Shown: positions 45,957-57,057, counted from the first letter of the stretch. The stretch is DNA of 64,000 bases from Cephalotus follicularis (GCA_001972305.1 BDDD01000708.1:313481-377480), one strand, 5' to 3'. Notes: generated by a model not told the origin, from the letters alone. Translations and numbers: made by a program.

Positions 45957-46142
45957 AAAAGCGTCGACGCTTTTATATAAAGCGGCGTCGCTTTGTTGAA
46001 TTTTCCTAATTCGAGCCATAACTTTAGTTTAAAACGATGACGCTTTTAATCCAGGCGTCAACGCTTTGCATATCTTGCAAAAATTCTAATTTTAAGTATA
46101 GTGTTAAACGCTGACGCTTATATTTTAGGCGTCGACGCTTTG
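45957..46142. repeat. GTCGAC palindrome array upstream of copia D extra ORF
   Basis: Contains the best copy in the window, AAAAGCGTCGACGCTTTT (45957-45974, a perfect 18-bp palindrome), then AAAGCGGCGTCGCTTT (45979), AAACGATGACGCTTTT (46032), AGGCGTCAACGCTTT (46054), AAACGCTGACGCTTA (46107) and AGGCGTCGACGCTTT (46128). It lies in the spacer 130-320 bp upstream of the extra ORF in its reading direction. Confidence 0.88.
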
Positions 46143-46259
46143 CCCTGTTTTTCTTCCGATTTGTACGATATTGCGAATGCATGAATGCAAATGATGCAAC
46201 AAATAACATACAAGCATATCAATCATAAACATATAAACATACAATCATGTTAATCATTC

Positions 46260-46600
46260 AATTTCACACAAACCTAATTCCAATCTAAACTTCGAGAAAG
46301 TTTGTTCATCTAAGGGTTTTATGAAAATGTCCTCTACTTGTTCTTGAGTCGGTATGAATACAAGTTCAATGTCACCTTTTTCTATGTGATCCTTTATGAA
46401 GTGATATCTAATGTCAATATGTTTGGCCATTAGGCCTAGGCATTAGGTTCCATCCTTTATTTCATTCGAATTGATTTAATTCCTCTTGCATGGCATTTAT
46501 CCAATTTTCATCTTTTTCGGCTTCGTCTATATTCCTAGATTCTATTTGAGATAAGAATGCAATATAATTATGATTCAAACTAGACCTAGTAGTTACTCAT
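46260..46600 (-). pseudogene. Copia D: RNase H tail and linker
   Basis: 46280-46420 reads as the RNase H C-terminus (IELVFIPTQEQVEDIFIKPL, then SKFRLELG). 46470-46600 reads as the linker between integrase and RT (a NWINAMQEELNQF-like block). Confidence 0.7.
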
Positions 46601-47847
46601 AATATAGGATTACCTAAGATAGCTTCGTGGGGGTGACCTCTTACTACCTTTAAGGTTTTGTCGTGTAGAGCTTCTTGGTAGTTTTGAGAGGATTCTTCAT
46701 TCATAGATTCCTCCTTCTTGCCATCATCTAAGTTTAGCTCCTCAATCTTATTTTCTATAAAATCTAATGAGTCAACATTGATAACTTCTTTTGGAAGTTT
46801 CGGGTTAGTTTCATCAAATATCACATGCATAGATTCCTCAACTAGCAAGGTTCTTTTATTAAAACATCTAAATGCTCTACTAGAGGCTGAGTATCCAAGA
46901 AAAATACCTTCGTCGGCTTTGGAGTCGAACTTACCAAGATGTTCCTTCCCATTGTTGTGGATGAAGCATTTGCATCCAAAGGTATGAAAGTAACCAATGT
47001 TAGGCTTTCTCCCCCACCATAATTCATATGGAGTCTTTTTGAGAATTGACCTTATAGATATACGATTCAAAATATAACACGAAGTATTTATAGCTTCTCC
47101 CCAAAAATATTTTGGTAAATTATTTTCATCTAAAAGTGTTCTACACATTTCTTGTAGAATTATATTTTTCCTTTCAACAACCCCATTTTGTTGAGGTGTT
47201 CTAGGAGTAGCGAACTCATGTGTAAAACCGTTTTCATTACAAAAGTTTTCAAAAAGATTATTTTTGAATTCCTTTCCATGATCACTTCTGATTTTAAAAA
47301 TAAAAGTGTCCTTTTATTTTTGAACAATTTTATAAAAACTTGAAAATTCTTTAAAAGCTTCACTTTTATGGGCAAGAAAAATAGTCAATGTATATCTAGA
47401 ATAATCATCTACTATGACCATGGCATAAGATTTACCACCTAGACTTCTAATATCTATAGGACCAAATAAATCTATATGCAAGAGTTACAATGGCCTAGTT
47501 GTAGAGACTGCGTCTTTACTCTTAAAGGATGCCCTAGTTTGTTTTCCATATTGACATGCGTCACAAATTTTATCCTTTTCAAAGCTAAGTTTGGGAAGTC
47601 CTTTAACTAGTTCATGTTTTAAAAGTTTTGTTATGTTTGACATACCTACATGAACTAGTCTCCTATGCCATAGGCAACTATCTACATTTAAGGAAACTAG
47701 ACATTTAACATTTTGTAAGTCATTTAAATCTACAACATATACGTTTCTTTGTCTATGTCCAATGAACCTAGTTTGGTCATTATTGATGTCTATTACACTA
47801 CAAACATCTTTTTCGAAAGTGACTTTACAATCCTTGTCACATGAAAT
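46597..47847 (-). pseudogene. Copia D: integrase
   Basis: 47485-47889 has the GAG-pre-integrase region: CDKDCKVTFEKDVCSVID, LWHRRLVHVGMSNITKLLKH and KICDACQYGKQTRASF (H-H-C-C). 47160-47480 carries the core with the Asp positions, and 46597-47148 the end (CRTLLDENNLPKYFWGEAI, TPYELWWGRKPNIGYFHTFG, DSKADEGIFLGYSASSRAFR). Several breaks. Confidence 0.85.
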
Positions 47848-48020
47848 AATAAAAACAGCTCTTGCAATATACAAGAATGAGATAGGCAAAGAAAGATTCT
47901 CTGTTTTTAGAGTGGTCAGGCTAACTCTTGCCTACGTCCACTTTTCCCAAGGGGTCTCATTCACTTTCTACTAGCTCGAATTGATTAAGGAAGTGACTTT
48001 ACAATCCTTGTCACATGAAA
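47848..48020. repeat. LTR-like segment between duplicated 27-bp words
   Basis: The word starting GTGACTTTACAATCCTTGTC occurs at about 47818-47847 and again at about 47993-48020. The 140 bp between resembles the LTR text at 43080-43140 (CTAACTCTTGCCTACGTCCA against GATCATGCCTATCTCCACTT). The junction between copia D and the gypsy fragment is thus a small chimera. Confidence 0.6.
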
Positions 48021-49999
48021 TCGGGCCTGATACTCGGCCACAGTCATGTCACCCTGCCGCAGCTCCAAGTGCTTCGTCTCTCTCCTTTCCCGCTCTATCG
48101 GGGGTACATAGGTCACCAGGAACTCCTCCTGAAACCCTTCCCAAGTACTAGCAACTCCAGTGGCCTCCCATTTGGCTTTGACCATCTCCCACTAGTGAGT
48201 AGCCTCACCCCATAATCGGTCACAACAAATCTCAGTTTCTGTCTGTCAGTACACTCCATCACTTTGAAGATCTTCTCTAGATCCTGTAGCCACCTCTCTG
48301 CGATAGTAGCATCAAGCTCCCCTTTGAAACTAGGAGGATTCTGTCTCATGAACCTCTCAAGGTTCTTTCCAAGCCGATTACCGTCATCATGTATACCTTG
48401 AGCAGGAGCCATCTGCTGAGGCTGAGCTTGAGCATACAATCTCCGCATCTCCCCCATATTCGCTGCATAAGCAGCCATCTGTTGCTGATTAGCAACTATC
48501 TGCTGCTGGATGTAGTCAGCGATGCGGTCCACCGGATCTCTCACCCCAGGTGCCGCCTCCGGAACATTGATGTTGGCAGCCCCCTGAGGAACATCATTCA
48601 TTGGATATCTCCCAAGATTCACCTCCTCGGGAACATCCTCATCAACAACTCTACGCCTTCCGCGTCTCCTTCAGTCCATTGGTTTCTACAAGAAGGATGA
48701 CGGTTAGTCACGACTTTAGGAAAACAATTCATTAATTGCCGAGGAAAATTTCCTAGGTAAGCATATTTGGAATATGCTCTGATACCACTGCTGTGGTATC
48801 AAATCATTTGATTGTTGAGGATAGTGTCCCAGCGATAGCCCATAATTAAATATAGGCTCTGATACCGCTGCTGTCACACCCCGCTCCCGATAAGACAGCA
48901 GTAAAGGCAATCAATATAACGTTATCCAGCTTATACAAATATGATAAAATTAAAAACTTCAATTCCATTCACATGTGCGTAAGCATTTAACAACAAGCTA
49001 GATAAACAAACTGAATCATGCGTCCCATACCACATGATTCCAACATTAACATAATTGAGCCATGGTCGATTTCCCATAAATGGGGCGTGATCAAAAGCTG
49101 ATCAACACCATTAATACATTAATCCAAAATAATACGGGTCTCAATACATTATTAAAACATTTATTTAAACAATAAAACCCCATCTCCCCACAGATTCGCC
49201 GCGTACGGTCGATATCCACATCACTGCATCAATCTGCAATAGCCTTTGTTCTCACTCGGCTAAATCATAAATGAAATTCAAGGTCAGTGATAATGAATGT
49301 CATGAAATGAATGCACTCATGATGCAATATATAATATATCGCCACACGTACATATACATATGTATATACATATATGCCAATAGGTGCAACCACGCCAAGT
49401 AGCTACAACAATCAAATCATCAATCATGTCTCAAAGGACAAAATAAATCCAATCAACGGTACGAAGAGCACCGCCATCTCCTGGCCCCGACGTCGTACTC
49501 TTACTCCGGCTTCCGACTCCCGGGTCACGAAGCAAGTCAAATCAATCAACTCATGATGCTCGCACTCTGTGTTCAGCAATCATGGTAACCCGTGTTACTC
49601 GCACTATGTGTCAGATAACATTGTACTTGGGCGTCCCTAGCCATCTCCTGGCACCTAGGAGAACATCCCCACCACCAGCCATCAGTGACATTCCGTCACC
49701 CCAGCCAGTACGGCATCAATCACAATCAACAAATCAATTCAATTCAAATCGTTTCCAAGTAGTTTATAAAGTACTGGAAATAATACATTTATATCAAAAT
49801 GTATTGCATCTTTGAAACCAAGTTTCAATCCGTTGAAAACATACATTTATCAAAATATATATTTTCATATCAAATAATGATTTGTATAAAATCATGTACA
49901 CATTTCTAAAATGAATAAAAACACTTTAGAATCAATCACATTCCAATCACCAATTCATTTCATATCAAAATGCAATGCAAAGATATGCTCAAGTGCAGG

Positions 50000-50040
50000 T
50001 CAGTCCCTAACCAGTCGGCTGTCTCCTCATAACAGTCGGT
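50000..50040. repeat. Left remainder of the second palindrome array of LTR E
   Basis: CCAGTCGGCTGTC near 50020 and ACAGTCGGTTGTC near 50034. The array resumes at 53023 on the other side of the solo LTR, which inserted within it. Confidence 0.8.
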
Positions 50041-50046
50041 TGTCTT

Positions 50047-53017
50047 TGTAACACCCCCGATTCGGAGGGAGTCGTTACGGTTCCTAATCCGAGACTAAAC
50101 ATAACCTATCATGAAATATAACTCAATTTTATTCCTTCTTATCAATTTATTAACTCATCTTTAATTCAAATCGCATGATGGTCAATATATATATGTAATC
50201 TAATAATGGTCTAGCAACTTTAATCAAAATCTAAAAACATGGTCTAGAACTTTATTCATAATCTAAAACTTAAACATAGCCCAAACTTAAACATAATCCA
50301 AAGTCATAAACTAAACGACATAATATTGTTCAAATAGGGGTTCTAACATGACCATAAAATAACTAAGCATAAACGGTTCCATCTCCTAAGTGATCCTTAT
50401 CATAGGTGACATCTCGCTCATCACACATTGCTCGGATGCTATCCCAGAATACCTGCCGCATGGAAACAAAAACGCAGCTGAGCAAACCTCAGTACGGATA
50501 TAGAATCATAAAACATAAAACGATAATTTAAAAGATAGAAAACACCTGAATCTTTAAATATCATATACCTTATGCATAAAATAATTTAATATGATTTTCA
50601 AAAGATAAAGTAAGTAGTCATACAATCAATTCAAAACGAATATCTAATTTTCAAAGCGTTATTCAATTTTAAAAAAAAACATAATCCAAGTTCAAAACAG
50701 TATCCAAATCAAACGTTCAAATTACTTTAACATCAACCAAGTTAAAGATTTTAAAATAAAAACTTATCCGATTCCATAATCTCATCATAAATATCCAAAC
50801 ATATAACAGAGACTTATCCGATTCCGATATCTCATTCCAGAGATCCAAAGCGCATACACATATGCAAAGTTGCAAGGGGTTTACAAGGCCCACATGCCAA
50901 ACGGAAAGACGTGTACGGCACTACACAATCAATCCCCAAATCCGAATCCTTAACATAACAAAAACTAGAGTATACCCATATGCCTCTATCACAAAATCGG
51001 ATCCATAAATCCACCTCATGGGATTTATTCAAAACAAAGAGAGACGCCGTAGTCAAATCACACCGCTACGGAAGTGTCATGTCCTCGTGCCAGGCCTACG
51101 ACATGCCTATGGTACCTCCATAGGTTGGAAATATCTCTGTGTATATCCTTTTTCAAAAACATTGCTTTATTTCTAAAAACAATTTAGAAACATAAACACA
51201 TTTTCCAAACATTTTCTGGATATAGTAAAATCATTACATAGCATCAACTCATTTATTTTTCACTGTAAAGAGATGATCGTATCATATTTCTTAACATATC
51301 ATAGCATAAGAATAAAGTCAAGAACATTAAATTCTCAAAATATCAACTGACTTTTATTTTCAAAATCGTATCGAATCATAAAACATAGCCAAGTTCATAA
51401 AACAGCAGGAATCACATTTGAATTCATTTCAGTAAAACCGTAGGAAGAGACCAAGAACAAAGATTCCGTACGTTATTCATAAAGTAAAACTATATTTTTA
51501 TTTACTACAGTAAAACCAATAGGAGGGTATCAAGAAACGAAGATCCGTACGTTATTCATAAAAAGTGAAACGGGACAGTTTCAATAAAATCAGATAGCCA
51601 AAGAACGATAGAATCCATACGTTATTCATAAAAATAATAAACTGAATTTATTCAGATAAAACCGAAGGAGATATCGAAGAACGAAAAAAATCCGTACCTT
51701 AAGCGATCACAAAAAAGATAGACGAATTGATCAACAATTTTAAAAGTCCCTCGAAGCACAAAAATCTAAAAGATACAATATCATTTATATAAGGGTTCAA
51801 AATCACTTCCAAACATCAAACAGTAATTTAACAGTGTCAAAAACATACTCCAAATCATTAGACGAACAAACGGATTACAAAACTTAAAACCAGAAAATTC
51901 ACTGGACAATTCTAGCTGACTGTATCAAAATCCAGTCGACTACACAAGGGTGGCAGTCGACTATGTTGCATAGGCAGCCGACTACTCAAACTGGGTTGAA
52001 TCCAGTCGACTGTGACAGGGGGTCCAGTCGACTGTGCAAGGCAAAACAATCGACTGTTTCAAGAGGCAGTCGACTACTCAATGGCTAACAGTCGACTGTT
52101 TAAATGGACAGTCGACTGTTCTGCTTGACAGAACAGCACACACAACAGTTTTAATTCCGCAAATTCGGCTACTAGGAGAGAGACACACAATGGAGGCACA
52201 AACAATGGATAATAACATACATATACAATATGGGAAAGGCAATTTAGGTCATGGTAATGCAGAAAAGGAATCCAAATCTGATATAATGTGGAAATAGGGC
52301 AAAATTTCGTGATTGAGGGTGATAAAGAAGGAAGAAAATCTGTTTTTGGGAAGGAAGAAGGAAGAAAACGGGAAAGGGGGGGAAGAAAAGGGAAAAATAA
52401 GTCTTTTAATCCAAAAATAAACATTTTGTTTCTCAATAAAACAATTTTTTCCATTTATACAATATTTGTCTCCTAATAAAACCCTTTTTACCTTGTTTAT
52501 GTTAAAACTAATTTTAATCAATTTAAAATGCCAAACAGCAATTATTACTTATCTACAATTATATTTTATTAATTATCCAAAAGGCAACATAATTGGTATT
52601 ATAAAACCCAAAACATAAAAGTCCAAATAAAACTTTAAAATAAACCAACATAATAACAAAACAATAAATTTTTACTTTTCCAACAATCATATTCTAATAA
52701 ATATGAAAAACCCTAGTTTAAAGTCATATAGCCCAAAAATTATAATATCATATAGCTCATAAATTAAAATAGGCCGAAATAATAATAAAAACTGATATTA
52801 GATTTATATAAAATATAATTCAATTAATTTTACTTATTCATGTACATAGTCCAACCAATATTTAACAGTCTAAAATTAATGTCTTTAAGCCTAAAACATA
52901 AAAGCCCAATTTAAAATTGACCAACCATATAAAAAAATAAAAATTCCAAAATATGCACACCAACATAAAATCAAACAAAAATCCGAAAATAAGCACACGA
53001 ACAAACGGGGTATTACA
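50047..53017 (-). mobile_element. Solo LTR J, Tekay-type gypsy
   Basis: 2971 bp with ends TGTAACACCCCCG and GGGGTATTACA and perfect 5-bp target duplications GTCTT (50042-50046 and 53018-53022). The minus strand is the likely sense, since chromovirus LTRs beside it end GGGTGTNACA. No internal region. It holds its own CAGTCGACTG array (51910-52125) and lies inside the second array of LTR E. Confidence 0.9.
51910..52125. repeat. CAGTCGACTG palindrome array in solo LTR J
   Basis: About ten copies, among them CCAGTCGACTACAC (51942), GCAGTCGACTATG (51957), GCAGCCGACTACTC (51976), CCAGTCGACTGTG (52001 and 52022), ACAATCGACTGTTTC (52046), GCAGTCGACTACTC (52067), ACAGTCGACTGTTT (52088) and ACAGTCGACTGTTC (52106). 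Spacing is about 15-30 bp. Confidence 0.9.
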
Positions 53018-53022
53018 GTCTT

Positions 53023-53309
53023 CCTTCGACAGCTGGCTGTCCTAGCTCTGGCAGTCGGCTGCCTCCCTTAACAGTCGACTGTCTCCTCTTGACAGACGAC
53101 TGTTTCCTCATCCAGTCAGCTGCCCTCTCTTGGCAGTCGACTACATAACCTTTTGCAGATATGTTCTATTAAACGTATGAACAGTCGACTGGTTCTTACG
53201 TCCAGTCGATTGTTTCCTATTGAGTAGTCGGCTGTTCGCACTGAACAGTCGGCTGTTCTAGCCCTCCAGTCGGCTGCCCGCCTTGGTAGTCGACTGGATT
53301 TACATCAGT
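53023..53309. repeat. CAGTCGACTG array 2 of LTR E
   Basis: More than ten copies: GCAGTCGGCTGCC, ACAGTCGACTGTC, ACAGACGACTGTTT, CCAGTCAGCTGCC, GCAGTCGACTACAT, ACAGTCGACTGGTT, CCAGTCGATTGTT, GTAGTCGGCTGTT, ACAGTCGGCTGTT, CCAGTCGGCTGCC and GTAGTCGACTGGA. Lies 400-700 bp downstream of the TATA-like site in minus-strand sense. Confidence 0.9.
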
Positions 53310-53833
53310 AGGTAAAAATAGTAGAAAATGCATGTCTTTCACACTTCAATCCAACCAAACACGAACATTCAACACCAATAACATACATTTATGCTCATAA
53401 TACAGTCCATAGCATGCATTTCGTCCATTAACTTCCATTATAACGAAACTTAAATAACAATTATGAAATTTACCCCTACCTTAGAATTCCAAGTTAGGAA
53501 TTACAATCCACCTCTTTAAGTTCCAATCCGAGTTTCCAAGCCTCCAAATTCGTCCAACAACTCCACCAAGTCTGGTTCGAGCTCCAAATCCAGATTCCAA
53601 GCTCAAAATTGGAGAGATACAACTTCTCTCTCTGTTTTTCTCTCAGCTGTCCTCTCTCTATTCACAACTCTCTATCTCTTTGAATTTGCTAATGAGAAGA
53701 GAAGAGAAAGTGTGTTTTTATTGCCATTTTCGTGTCTCTCTCTTCACAAGCCGACACTATCACCAATTTTGTCTTCTCCCCCTTTCTCTCTGCCAAATGA
53801 GACTGCCAACACATTTTTAACTGACACATCTCA

Positions 53834-53943
53834 TGGCAGTCGACTGCCTTATCTTGGCAGTCGGTTGTCTCTCACAACAGTCAACTGGTTCCACTCAAAG
53901 AGGGTCCAGTCGACTGTCCCTCTTGGGCAGTCGGTTGCCCGCC
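53834..53943. repeat. CAGTCGACTG array 1 of LTR E
   Basis: GCAGTCGACTGCC, GCAGTCGGTTGTC, ACAGTCAACTGGTT, CCAGTCGACTGTCC and GCAGTCGGTTGCC within 110 bp, 110-220 bp upstream of the TATA-like site. The same place in the related LTR at 57789-62743 holds the GCGTCGACGC version (62365-62596). Confidence 0.9.
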
Positions 53944-54082
53944 CTATATCAACACTTCTACACTTCGAATTTTGCCCAAATTTAACATTACAAAAAGGAA
54001 AAGTCATAATTCTCATTAATTAATTGTATAAACTCATTGTAAAATACAACATTACATTAAGGAAAATCTCGGGCGTTAGACA

Positions 54083-54730
54083 ACCCCCCTTCCTTTGACT
54101 CGAAGTTGACCAAAAGACTTTTGTCACCCGTTTTATGCTTGGAGAACCCATTATCCAAGTACCATTGCGTTTTCTTGGATAGTGCCTTCAAGCACATCTA
54201 CAAAAATAAATTCAAGTTTTTGTTTTAGGTACCCAACTAATTTTGGGTCCCTTGGGATTAGTTACAATGGTTCCTTTCGGAACCCAACTTTTCTTTATTC
54301 TATCAAAGTTTGAATCATTCAAGATATTTTTCTTGTAAAAGCATGAAGTAGAAACATGTCTTAGTTTACCATAATTATTACAAGAGACATTTATTTTTCC
54401 TTTATTCATGATATTTCTATTATGCATGACATTTTTCTTATAGAAGCATAATGATGATTTATGTCTGAATTTACCACAATGAATACAAGAATTATTTGCA
54501 ATTTTCTTGTACATAGCAATTTTCTTATGAAAGCAAGAGGATGATACATGTCCACGTTTCCCATAATAGTTACAAGAGTTATTCACATTTTTCTTATTTG
54601 TGGCATTTCTTTTATGGAAAGATGAATAAGATGTATGTCCAATTTCACCACAATAATCACAAGAAACTTTTACAAATTTTCTTTTAAAAAGGACTTTTTA
54701 TACTTTATCCTTCTCTATCTTTTCTTTTCT
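54083..54730 (-). pseudogene. Copia D: tandem CCHC region and protease border
   Basis: Minus strand from 54670 to 54212 gives four successive zinc-knuckle-like modules at about 25-30-residue spacing: CDYCGEIGHTSYSS, CNYYGKRGHVSSSC, CIHCGKFRHKSSLC and CNNYGKLRHVSTSC. The tail KKSWVPKGTIVTNPKGP and KISWVPKTKT follows. 54083-54180 reads QWYLDNGFSKHKTGDKSLL, the start of the copia protease. The canonical gag knuckle ICFECNKPGHYKSEC lies further upstream at about 55250-55290. Confidence 0.75.
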
Positions 54731-56045
54731 TTAAAAGAAGTTTTGATATCGCTTTACATTGGTCATTTCTTCATATCCTAGACCCGCTTTGTCAAAGACA
54801 CATCTTTGCATTCCTAAGAGGTTTTCTAGCTTTTCACTACTATTAGAAAACTTTTTCAAAGTTTTCTTCAAAGCTTCTATTTGAACCTTGAGATTTTTAT
54901 TTTCCTCTTCTAAGTGGCCTACTTCATTTTCTAGAAAATCTATCTCAACTTCCTTAGAGTTATCTTTTCTAGTCAAATCAATCAATTTTAGTTCATTATT
55001 TTCATTAGTCAAGATTTTGACCTTTTTCTTCTGGCAAGCAATCATAGAACTATATTTTTCACACATAATAACAAGCTCATCGTAGGTTACCTCATCATTT
55101 TCCTCCTCCTCTTCTTCCTCGAAGGCCATCAATGACAATTGAGCTACTTGTTCCCGAGTGTCCTCATCCGAACTTGATTCATCGCTATCATCCCATGTAG
55201 CGACCATTGCTTTCTTCTTCTTCATGAATTCCTTCTTCTTTAGTCGAGGACATTCACTCTTGTAGTGCCCCGGCTTGTTGCATTCAAAACAAATGACTTC
55301 TTCCTTTTTGCTCGATTCTCCATTTTGGTGGAACTTCTTGTTTGGTTTTCCACCAAACTTCTTTTTGTTGGCTAGAAATTTCTTGAACTTCCTTGTGAAA
55401 AGAGCAAGATCTTTTTCATCATCATCATCGGAGTCTTCAATTGCGGATGATTTTAGGGCTACCACATTTTTCTTCTTTTTCTCATTTTCTTCGTCATCTT
55501 CTCTCTTTTGCATTGTTAGTTCGTGTGTCATGAGAGACCGTAGAAGGTCCTCCAAGGGAAGAAGGTTGAGATTCTTGGATTCTTCGATTTCCGTTACCTT
55601 GGGCATCTACGATCTTGGCAAACACCTAAGAATCTTTCTCACCAATTCACTGTTAGAATAAGTTTTATCTAACGATTGCAAAACATTAATAATATTGGTA
55701 AATCTAGTAAACATAGATTTAATGTCCTCATTTTCATTCATTGCGAACAATTCATAGTTGTGAACTGGCATAGTTATTTTGGCATCTTTTACTTGGTTAG
55801 TACCTTCGTAGGTGACTTCGAGTTTATCCCACATTTCTTTAGCGGAAATGCACTATAAAACTCTATTAAATTTGCTAGAGTTTATGGCACAAATTATGAT
55901 ATGTTTGGCTTTAGCATTTAATTGTACCCTCCTTCTATCATCATCATTATAAGTATTTCTAGGTTTAGGAACACTTTCTCCATTTTCATCGCTAATAGAG
56001 GGTAGATGTGGACCGTCAATAATGAGGTCTCACAAGTTGTAATCT
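54731..56045 (-). pseudogene. Copia D: gag
   Basis: 55607-55834 has MWDKLEVTYEGTNQVKDAKI and MFTRFTNIINVLQSLDKTYS (UBN2-type gag). 54731-55606 continues with LEDLLRSLMTHELTMQKRED, a KKFLANKKKFGGKPNKKF stretch, zinc knuckle CFECNKPGHYKSEC, an acidic run, and a long coiled coil (about residues 175-255). Typical Sirevirus-like gag. 55860-56045 is the gag N-terminal part next to the LTR. Several breaks. Confidence 0.85.
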
Positions 56046-56825
56046 AGAATAGATGAAAGGATCTTGAAAATGCTTTGGATGTTGATATGAAAGTTCAGGA
56101 TTTTTGCTCTTGATAATCTCTTTGCTTGTTTGATCTTAATCTCTTTTCAATTTCTTGTGTTCTTGTGTTTGTAGCTGATTTGAATTAATAGAGCTAATGT
56201 TTGGAACCTTGGGAATAGCTGCTTTTGTCTTGGAACTCATTATTTCTGCCTTGGGAATTGTTACTTCAGTCTTGGGACTTGTTCCTTTAAATATGGCGCA
56301 TTAAAAATGTTGTCAGTAATTGTTTCTAGCTGTGCAAAGCATCGACAAAGTCCTTCAAAGCGTCGCTTATGTGCTTGTTGGATGTTTGAATTTGAAATGT
56401 TCTTCTCAAAGCGCTAACGGTCTTGAATTTGGGGTCGACGGTTTCTCTCAAAACGCTGACGGTTTGTGCTGAGCGTCGCCACTTTAAGCAATTTTAATTG
56501 GCCCAAAATGTTCTGTTTTTAACCGCTGATATGGAGTGCTTAACCGCTACGCCTTAGCTCAAAGCGCTGACGCTTTCTTCAGAGTGTCGACAGTTTGAGT
56601 AATTTCTCATTTGCTCAAAATGCTTCAACTGCTGACGATTTGGACTTGGGTGTCGAAGGTCTCACAAAGCGCTGACAGTTTTATTATGACCGTCGACGCT
56701 TAGACCTGTATCTGCAATTTCCTATTTTGACTTTGCAACATTTTATCTTATCTTGCATAAAAAGAAACTTTGTTAAATACAAATATGTTATCATCAAAAC
56801 TCAGATTGAGACATAAATGTCAACA
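56046..56825 (-). repeat. 5' LTR of copia D (shorter copy)
   Basis: Aligns with about 43353-44134 of the 3' LTR and includes the same palindrome array (about 56338-56702), ending TGTCAACA before the target duplication AGGAT. About 780 bp against 1198 bp. Confidence 0.88.
56338..56702. repeat. GTCGAC palindrome array, copia D 5' LTR
   Basis: Same units as 43641-44013 with CpG-type differences, for example AAAGCGTCGCTT near 56358, GGGTCGACGGTTT near 56432, AGCGCTGACGCTTT near 56562 and GACCGTCGACGCTTA near 56690. Confidence 0.85.
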
Positions 56826-57057
56826 AGGATATTTAAGAGCTTCTTACACATTAATGGGTATAGACACAACATCGAGACTAGAAGTAAAAGCTCGAAATGC
56901 AGTAGTTAGACAATGATTAGAAACAAAACGACAGTTAGGATGAAAGGTACAATGTCATTTAATTCTACGATGAGCAATAGGACGATTATCAAGAAGATAG
57001 TCATTACCAAGCAGTGTTGATGGTAGACTATTAGTTGCAAACTCAGTTGGAACTATG
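56826..57057 (-). pseudogene. Copia C: integrase-RT linker
   Basis: Minus-strand text reads DYLLDNRPIAHRRIK and CHCTFHPNCRFVSNHCLTT-like words, the usual linker before RT in this copia group. It continues the element seen at 41596-42936 and ends where another LTR starts. Confidence 0.6.

Larger units (their letters stand above)
48021..54082 (-). mobile_element. Tekay-type gypsy fragment E (5' LTR and gag)
   Basis: Minus-strand chromovirus piece inside copia D. The LTR is 48872-54082 (about 2.24 kb without the solo LTR in it), running TGTCTAACGCCCGAG to GCGGGGTGTGACA. Primer site CGGTATCAGAGCC lies at about 48857-48868. The gag frame at 48113-48622 includes MNLGRYPMNDVPQGAANINV, a glutamine-rich stretch, FMRQNPPSFKGELDATIAER and WLQDLEKIFKVMECTDRQKL. 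47985-48185 continues with REFLVTYVPP-like and HLELRQGDMTVAEYQARF blocks. Only this 5' part is present. Confidence 0.85.
48872..54082 (-). repeat. LTR of gypsy fragment E, with two CAGTCGACTG arrays
   Basis: A TATA-like GCAATAAAAAC (complement of about 53714-53724) is followed by a GA-rich leader in minus-strand sense. One palindrome array is upstream (53834-53943). A second is downstream (53023-53309, continuing at 50000-50040 beyond the nested solo LTR). Flanks align with the LTR at 57789-62743, for example AACATTACAAA near 53983 against 62656. Confidence 0.85.
42937..56825 (-). mobile_element. Sirevirus-like copia element D
   Basis: Minus-strand element with TGTTGACATTTATG LTR start and perfect target duplication AGGAT (42932-42936 and 56826-56830), nested in copia C. 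Parts from 5' to 3': a shortened 5' LTR (56046-56825), gag with coiled coil and zinc knuckles, protease border, integrase, an RNase H tail, an extra ORF, several purine tracts, and the 3' LTR. I recognise no reverse transcriptase block. A gypsy fragment with its own solo LTR lies inside (48021-54082). Sirevirus-type assignment rests on the gag style, the extra ORF position, the multiplied purine tracts and the palindrome-bearing LTR. Clearly broken, with many interruptions. Confidence 0.85.
29061..57057 (-). mobile_element. Small-LTR copia element C, split by later insertions
   Basis: Minus-strand copia element (Ale/Retrofit- or Ivana-like wording) recovered in three pieces: 29061-29690 (3' LTR and RNase H tail), 41596-42936 (RNase H and RT) and 56826-57057 (integrase-RT linker). 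The Tat gypsy element (duplication GTTTG) and the Sirevirus-like element (duplication AGGAT) sit exactly between pieces, and a MITE sits in the first. The 5' half is lost beyond 57057, where another LTR begins. It is the oldest layer of this nest, with several breaks. Confidence 0.8.

Noticed and set aside
51910-52125. Regular-looking repeats that could suggest a CRISPR array
   Set aside because: Units are 10-14-bp palindromes with variable 5-30-bp gaps in plant LTR DNA; no constant long repeat, no uniform spacers, no cas genes.
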